64,000 nt of DNA from Flavobacterium sp. SM15 (lineage in GTDB: Bacteria; Bacteroidota; Bacteroidia; Flavobacteriales; Flavobacteriaceae): positions 372,001 through 436,000 of the forward strand of contig NZ_JAKLTO010000002.1 in the NCBI RefSeq assembly GCF_022012335.1. Reading direction: 5' to 3'. Shown piece by piece: positions 60,451 to 64,000 of this stretch. The notes under the pieces were generated by a model. It had not been told where the DNA came from, did not search any database, and saw nothing but the letters and a program-made list of their open reading frames with translations. Made by a program: the position numbers and the translations under genes. Position 1 is the first letter of the stretch. Every line of letters begins with the position of its first letter.

Positions 60451-61377
60451 CTATTCTTTCAGAAAGTTGACATTTCTTTTCAATCCTTCCAATTTAGTGC
60501 GCTTTACCGCTGAATTTTTGAAGACTTTTCGAAAGGTTTCTTCCGTTATTTCCTCCCAATCTTTTTTTGAGAAAGACAACAGTTCCGGATTTGGATTGAA
60601 AAGCGGTTCGTTATGCGGTTTGGAAAAACGATTCCAAGGGCAAACATCCTGACAAACATCGCAACCGAACATCCAATCGTTGAACTTGCCTTTCATTTCC
60701 ATTGGCAGGTTATCTTTGAGTTCGATGGTAAAATAGGAAATACATTTACTGCCGTCTACTACATAAGGTGCCACAATCGCTTCCGTTGGACAAGCATCGA
60801 TACAGGCAGTACATTTACCACAATGATCGGTGGCAATAGTATCGTATTCTAAATCCAGATCGACAATTAATTCGGCGATAAAAAAGAAAGAACCAACTTG
60901 TTTGGAAAGAAGGTTGGCATTTTTACCAATCCAGCCCAAACCACTTTTGGCCGCCCAAGCTTTATCCAAAACCGGAGCTGAATCCACAAAGGCGCGACCG
61001 GACACTTCCCCTATTTCGGTTTGGATGAAACGCAGTAATTCTTTGAGTTTGTCTTTGATGACAAAGTGATAATCCTGCCCGTAAGCGTACTTGGAGAGTT
61101 TATAACTTTCCGGATTTTGAACTTCGGAAGGATAATAATTGAGCAGTAAGGAAATCACGCTTTTCGCATCGTCGACCAGTAAAGTCGGATTTAAACGTTT
61201 GTCGAAATGATTTTCCATGTAGTGCATCTCACCCTGCATGCCTTTTTGCAACCAAGCTTCCAAACGCGGCGCTTCTTCTTCAAGGAAACCGGCTTTGGAA
61301 ACCCCACAAGACAAAAACCCGAGGCGCTGGGCTTCGGATTTTATCATGGCAGTATATTTTGATAGGGTCGTGTTCAT
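60451..61377 (-). CDS. queG: Epoxyqueuosine reductase
   Basis: This 308-residue enzyme reduces epoxyqueuosine to queuosine in tRNA, using cobalamin and Fe-S clusters. The N-terminal part has [26 protein letters not shown]. The two [4Fe-4S] clusters are seen in [15 protein letters not shown] (about 200-212) and [11 protein letters not shown] (about 250-260). The catalytic Asp lies in [13 protein letters not shown]. The length is typical (QueG without a HEAT-repeat tail). It is downstream of a short GC-rich intergenic region and ruvB. Confidence 0.95.
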   Translation of the reverse strand: MNTTLSKYTAMIKSEAQRLGFLSCGVSKAGFLEEEAPRLEAWLQKGMQGEMHYMENHFDKRLNPTLLVDDAKSVISLLLNYYPSEVQNPESYKLSKYAYGQDYHFVIKDKLKELLRFIQTEIGEVSGRAFVDSAPVLDKAWAAKSGLGWIGKNANLLSKQVGSFFFIAELIVDLDLEYDTIATDHCGKCTACIDACPTEAIVAPYVVDGSKCISYFTIELKDNLPMEMKGKFNDWMFGCDVCQDVCPWNRFSKPHNEPLFNPNPELLSFSKKDWEEITEETFRKVFKNSAVKRTKLEGLKRNVNFLKE

Positions 61378-61410
61378 GGTTGCATTAGGGATAGAGCAAT
61401 TGTTTGAGCT

Positions 61411-61475
61411 CTTTTTTAGCGGAGCCCCGCGCAGCTAAAAAAAGCGAGTACGAAAGCCTGGCCCGTAGGGAATGC
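61411..61475. other. GC-rich intergenic segment with inverted repeat
   Basis: In the 99-bp gap between ruvB and queG, TTTTTTAGC (61412-61420) and GCTAAAAAA (61434-61442) form a stem around GGAGCCCCGCGCA. Beyond it is GCGAGTACGAAAGCCTGGCCC...GGGAATGCCC. The stretch is far more GC-rich than the surrounding intergenic DNA. I recall similar segments between genes in Flavobacterium genomes, so it could be a dispersed repeat or a structured RNA. It may also terminate ruvB. Confidence 0.55.
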
Positions 61476-61476
61476 C

Positions 61477-62499
61477 CTAAAAAAGCCCGCCCTGTATGTT
61501 GGTTCGGATTTTTCCTAAATGTTTATAGGCTTTCTCAGTGACTTCTCTCCCTCTTGGAGTGCGAATGATGAAGCCTTCTTGAATTAAAAATGGCTCGTAC
61601 ACTTCTTCAATGGTTTCGCCGCTTTCGGAAACAGCAGTGGCCAACGTGGTCAAACCTACCGGGCCGCCTTTGAATTTATCGATGATGGTCGTTAGGATTT
61701 TGTTATCCATTTCGTCCAATCCGTGTGCATCAACATTTAAGGCTTTTAACGCAAAACGAGCGATTTCAATGTCGATTTTCCCATTACCTTTGATCTGGGC
61801 AAAATCGCGAACACGACGCAAAAGTGCGTTGGCAATGCGCGGGGTTCCACGGCTACGACCCGCAATTTCAATTGCCGCTTCCATCGAAATCGGAACATTT
61901 AATATTGCGGAACTTCGTTGAACGATAGTCGTTAATAATTCGGTATTATAGTATTGTAATCTGCTTTGGATTCCGAAACGCGCACGCATCGGCGCGGTTA
62001 AAAGCCCGGAACGCGTGGTTGCCCCTACCAAAGTAAATGGATTCAAATTTATCTGAACAGTTCGCGCATTGGGGCCGCTCTCAATCATGATGTCAATCTT
62101 GAAATCTTCCATGGCGGAATACAAGTATTCTTCAACAATCGGACTTAAGCGGTGAATCTCGTCAATGAACAACACGTCACGCTCGTCCAGATTGGTAAGC
62201 AACCCAGCCAAATCTCCCGGTTTATCCAAAACAGGCCCAGAGGTAATTTTGATCCCCACACCCAATTCGTTCGCCAAAATGTTTGCCAAAGTAGTTTTCC
62301 CTAATCCCGGTGGCCCGTGAAACAAAGTATGATCCAAAGCATCACCACGCTGATTGGCCGCTTCCACAAAAACTTTCAGGTTTTCCAATACCTGATCCTG
62401 GCCGGTAAAATCGTCAAAACTTAACGGACGCAAGGCTTTTTCAATATCGACTTCCTGCGGGGTAAAACGCTCTTTGTTGGGATTCAGATTTTCATTCAT
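61477..62499 (-). CDS. ruvB: RuvB, Holliday junction branch-migration motor
   Basis: This 340-residue AAA+ helicase works with RuvA and RuvC. Walker A is GPPGLGKT (about 63-70). Walker B is [10 protein letters not shown], sensor I is in LVGATTRSG, and the arginine finger region is [10 protein letters not shown]. The C-terminal winged helix ends GLF with [25 protein letters not shown]. Length is typical. The gene follows a 63-bp gap after the GNAT-like gene on the same strand. Confidence 0.97.
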   Translation of the reverse strand: MNENLNPNKERFTPQEVDIEKALRPLSFDDFTGQDQVLENLKVFVEAANQRGDALDHTLFHGPPGLGKTTLANILANELGVGIKITSGPVLDKPGDLAGLLTNLDERDVLFIDEIHRLSPIVEEYLYSAMEDFKIDIMIESGPNARTVQINLNPFTLVGATTRSGLLTAPMRARFGIQSRLQYYNTELLTTIVQRSSAILNVPISMEAAIEIAGRSRGTPRIANALLRRVRDFAQIKGNGKIDIEIARFALKALNVDAHGLDEMDNKILTTIIDKFKGGPVGLTTLATAVSESGETIEEVYEPFLIQEGFIIRTPRGREVTEKAYKHLGKIRTNIQGGLF

Positions 62500-62562
62500 A
62501 GGGCAAAGATAACAAGAAGTGTTCAGTTAGCAGTATGCAGTTCTCAGTTTATGATTTTATGA

Positions 62563-62868
62563 TCAAACGTGAAAACCGGGCGCAAGAATATCCGCCCATT
62601 CGGAATGTCTTTTCAGATAAGCTGCCACAAAAGGACATAACGGAGCCAAAGTATAACCATGCTCCTTAATCCAATTCAAAGTACGGGAAACCATTTCAGA
62701 ACCAACACCTTTCCCTTCAAGCTCTACCGGAACTTCGGTGTGGGTCAGAAAAACAATTCCGTCGTTGTTTTTGATGAATTCAATATAAGCGATACTGTTT
62801 TCGACTTCAAATTCAAAACGCCGTTTTTCTTCGTTCAGTAGTAAAATGGCATGCTGAAAACTATGCAT
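62563..62868 (-). CDS. YjdJ-like GNAT N-acetyltransferase
   Basis: This 101-residue small GNAT-like protein has the compact acetyl-CoA binding motif HTEVPVELEGKGVGSEMVSRTLNWIKEHG (about 43-72), then LAPLCPFVAAYLKRHSEW. It belongs to the short GNAT group typified by YjdJ. The partner substrate is unknown. Its start overlaps the stop of the YjdI-like gene by 8 bp, which makes a tight pair. E. coli has the same yjdI-yjdJ adjacency. Confidence 0.88.
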   Translation of the reverse strand: MHSFQHAILLLNEEKRRFEFEVENSIAYIEFIKNNDGIVFLTHTEVPVELEGKGVGSEMVSRTLNWIKEHGYTLAPLCPFVAAYLKRHSEWADILAPGFHV

Positions 62869-63088
62869 CTTTTTCTTTGTTGTAGTAAAACGATAATGCG
62901 CCGGAAGGGCATTTTTTTACCTGTTCGATTATTTCGTCGGAACTGGCGCCGCGCACTTCAATCCAAGGCTGTACTTTCGGTCGAAAAACTGAAGGCAACC
63001 CACGAACGCAGTTACCGGAATGCTGACAAAGATGCTGTTTCCAAACCACGGTAATTTCACCGTTCGAATATTCTTTTTCCTGTTCCAT
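62861..63088 (-). CDS. YjdI-like small Fe-S protein
   Basis: This 75-residue protein has the cysteines of a YjdI-type (4Fe-4S mono-cluster) domain: HLCQHSGNCVRGLPSVF (Cys20, Cys27) and KKCPSGALSF (Cys59). It begins MEQEKEYSNGEITVVWKQ, as in E. coli YjdI. The family is likely an electron or sulfur-linked accessory protein of unknown function. It is translationally coupled to the YjdJ-like acetyltransferase downstream. Confidence 0.88.
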   Translation of the reverse strand: MEQEKEYSNGEITVVWKQHLCQHSGNCVRGLPSVFRPKVQPWIEVRGASSDEIIEQVKKCPSGALSFYYNKEKDA

Positions 63089-63179
63089 AATTGTCGAATT
63101 TTGCTTTTAGGAAAGTTACGAAAAATTCAAAAGGAAATCCGATGTTTTTATATCTTTAGCAAGATTTAACAAAAATTTT

Positions 63180-64000
63180 ATGCAAGACGAAAACCAACAC
63201 TTAAAACGCGAATTAGGATTACTGGACGGCACCATGCTCGTGGTGGGCTCCATGATTGGATCGGGAATTTTCATTGTAAGTGCCGATATAGCACGACAGG
63301 TAGGATCAACCGCATGGCTTTTGATTATCTGGCTCTTATCGGGAATCATTACCATAATTGCCGCTGTGAGTTACGGAGAATTGAGCGCCATGTTTCCCAA
63401 AGCCGGAGGACAATATGTTTACTTAAAAGAAGCCTACAACAAACTCATTGCCTTTTTATACGGATGGAGTTTTTTCGGAGTCATTCAAACCGGAACCATT
63501 GCCGCGGTGGGTGTGGCCTTTTCGAAATTTGCAGCCTATCTGGTTCCTTCAGTAAGTGACGAAAATATTCTATATGAAATTGGTTCGTTTAAGCTAAATG
63601 CAGCACAATTGGTTTCAATTTTCACGATCATTCTTTTGACCTACATCAATAGTCGCGGAGTAAAAAACGGAAAAACACTTCAAACGATATTAACCATCAT
63701 CAAAATTGCTTCTTTGGTAGGTTTAATTGTTTTCGGATTGACCATAGGAGCAAAAGCTGATATCTGGAACGCAAACTGGACCGATATCTGGAACACAAGT
63801 TCGTACAATGTTGGCACTCAAACTTGGCTACCCATCTCTGGCACGGCTCTGATTACGGGAATTTCCGCAGCGATGGTAGGTTCTTTATTCTCTAGTGACG
63901 CTTGGAATGGGGTAACGTTTATTGCCGGAGAAATCAAAAACCCCGAACGTAATGTTGGGCTCAGTTTGTTTTTAGGAACGTTTATCGTAACGATAATTTA
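63180..64000 (+). CDS. APC-family amino acid permease, N-terminal part (cut by window edge)
   Basis: The frame from ATG 63180 (MQDENQHLKRELGLLDGTM) is open to the end of the window, giving 273 visible residues. The APC signature is present at the first helix (LLDGTMLVVGSMIGSGIFIV), and about seven hydrophobic segments follow. Others of note are FPKAGGQYVYLKEAYNKLIAFLYGWSFF and SSDAWNGVTFIAGEIKNPERN. These are hallmarks of amino acid/polyamine transporters of the LAT type, which exchange or import amino acids. Substrate specificity cannot be judged. It is divergent from the yjdI-like gene. Confidence 0.92.
   Translation, partial: MQDENQHLKRELGLLDGTMLVVGSMIGSGIFIVSADIARQVGSTAWLLIIWLLSGIITIIAAVSYGELSAMFPKAGGQYVYLKEAYNKLIAFLYGWSFFGVIQTGTIAAVGVAFSKFAAYLVPSVSDENILYEIGSFKLNAAQLVSIFTIILLTYINSRGVKNGKTLQTILTIIKIASLVGLIVFGLTIGAKADIWNANWTDIWNTSSYNVGTQTWLPISGTALITGISAAMVGSLFSSDAWNGVTFIAGEIKNPERNVGLSLFLGTFIVTII

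Noticed and set aside
1-64000. CRISPR array, rRNA operon or insertion sequence
   Set aside because: I saw no regularly spaced repeats of CRISPR type, no rRNA-like sequence and no transposase; the only recombinase is the tRNA-Leu integrase.

Overview
The window reads as a chromosomal segment of a Flavobacteriaceae bacterium, most likely a Flavobacterium or close relative; no species can be named from sequence alone. Supporting signs are type IX secretion and gliding genes (sprA, remB, a PorP/SprF protein, a PorG-like protein), an AT-rich genome, Bacteroidota-type promoters (TTG, about 19-21 nt, TAnnTTTG), few Shine-Dalgarno sequences, and many hairpin terminators. The order remB-deoC-vanZ-gcvH-sprA matches what I recall from Flavobacterium johnsoniae.

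Layout. 1-4271: end of a deoxynucleoside kinase, an rRNA/tRNA methyltransferase, a DUF1573 protein and mutS. 4412-4585: tRNA-Gly(GCC) and tRNA-Leu(UAA). 4566-10611: a 6 kb integrative element inserted in the 3' end of tRNA-Leu. It is bounded by a 21-bp direct repeat and has seven genes, all on the minus strand: integrase, an orphan, an Xis-like HTH protein, a probable replication initiator, another orphan, a second HTH protein and a stand-alone BRCT protein. 10833-12941: an OmpA-family protein, a 42-residue lipoprotein and a YegP-like protein. 12979-16333: clpX, clpP and tig. 16435-21269: a small membrane protein, a GDSL lipoprotein with a FadL-type porin, an alpha/beta hydrolase and pdxJ.

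21364-28775 is a plus-strand cell-envelope run: CBS protein, nadK, PorG-like protein, uppS, bamA and two OmpH/Skp chaperones. 28839-36125 holds murI, a gamma-carbonic-anhydrase-like protein, PorP, an Nfu scaffold, dodecin, a YyaL-like thioredoxin-domain protein, an MscS channel and tsaB. 36225-40469 holds an HlyD/TolC efflux pair and a DUF4403 lipoprotein. 40507-45605 is a minus-strand cytochrome oxidase assembly run (cyoE, two subunit III-type proteins, a subunit IV-type protein, SCO proteins, DUF420). 46330-57411 is the gliding/T9SS block with remB and sprA. 57416-62499 holds ruvA, maeB, queG and ruvB. The window ends with a yjdI/yjdJ-like pair and a truncated amino-acid permease.

Two observations stand out. 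First, sprA, normally one protein of about 2400 residues, is broken into two frames at a run of seven G's (54407-54413); one more G restores a single frame. This is a sequencing error, a real knockout or a phase-variable tract. Second, the small tRNA-Leu element carries tandem 11-bp repeats at both ends that look like integrase arm sites. One of them overlaps a well-formed promoter of the integrase gene, and the host's original tRNA-Leu terminator appears to lie displaced just past the far end.
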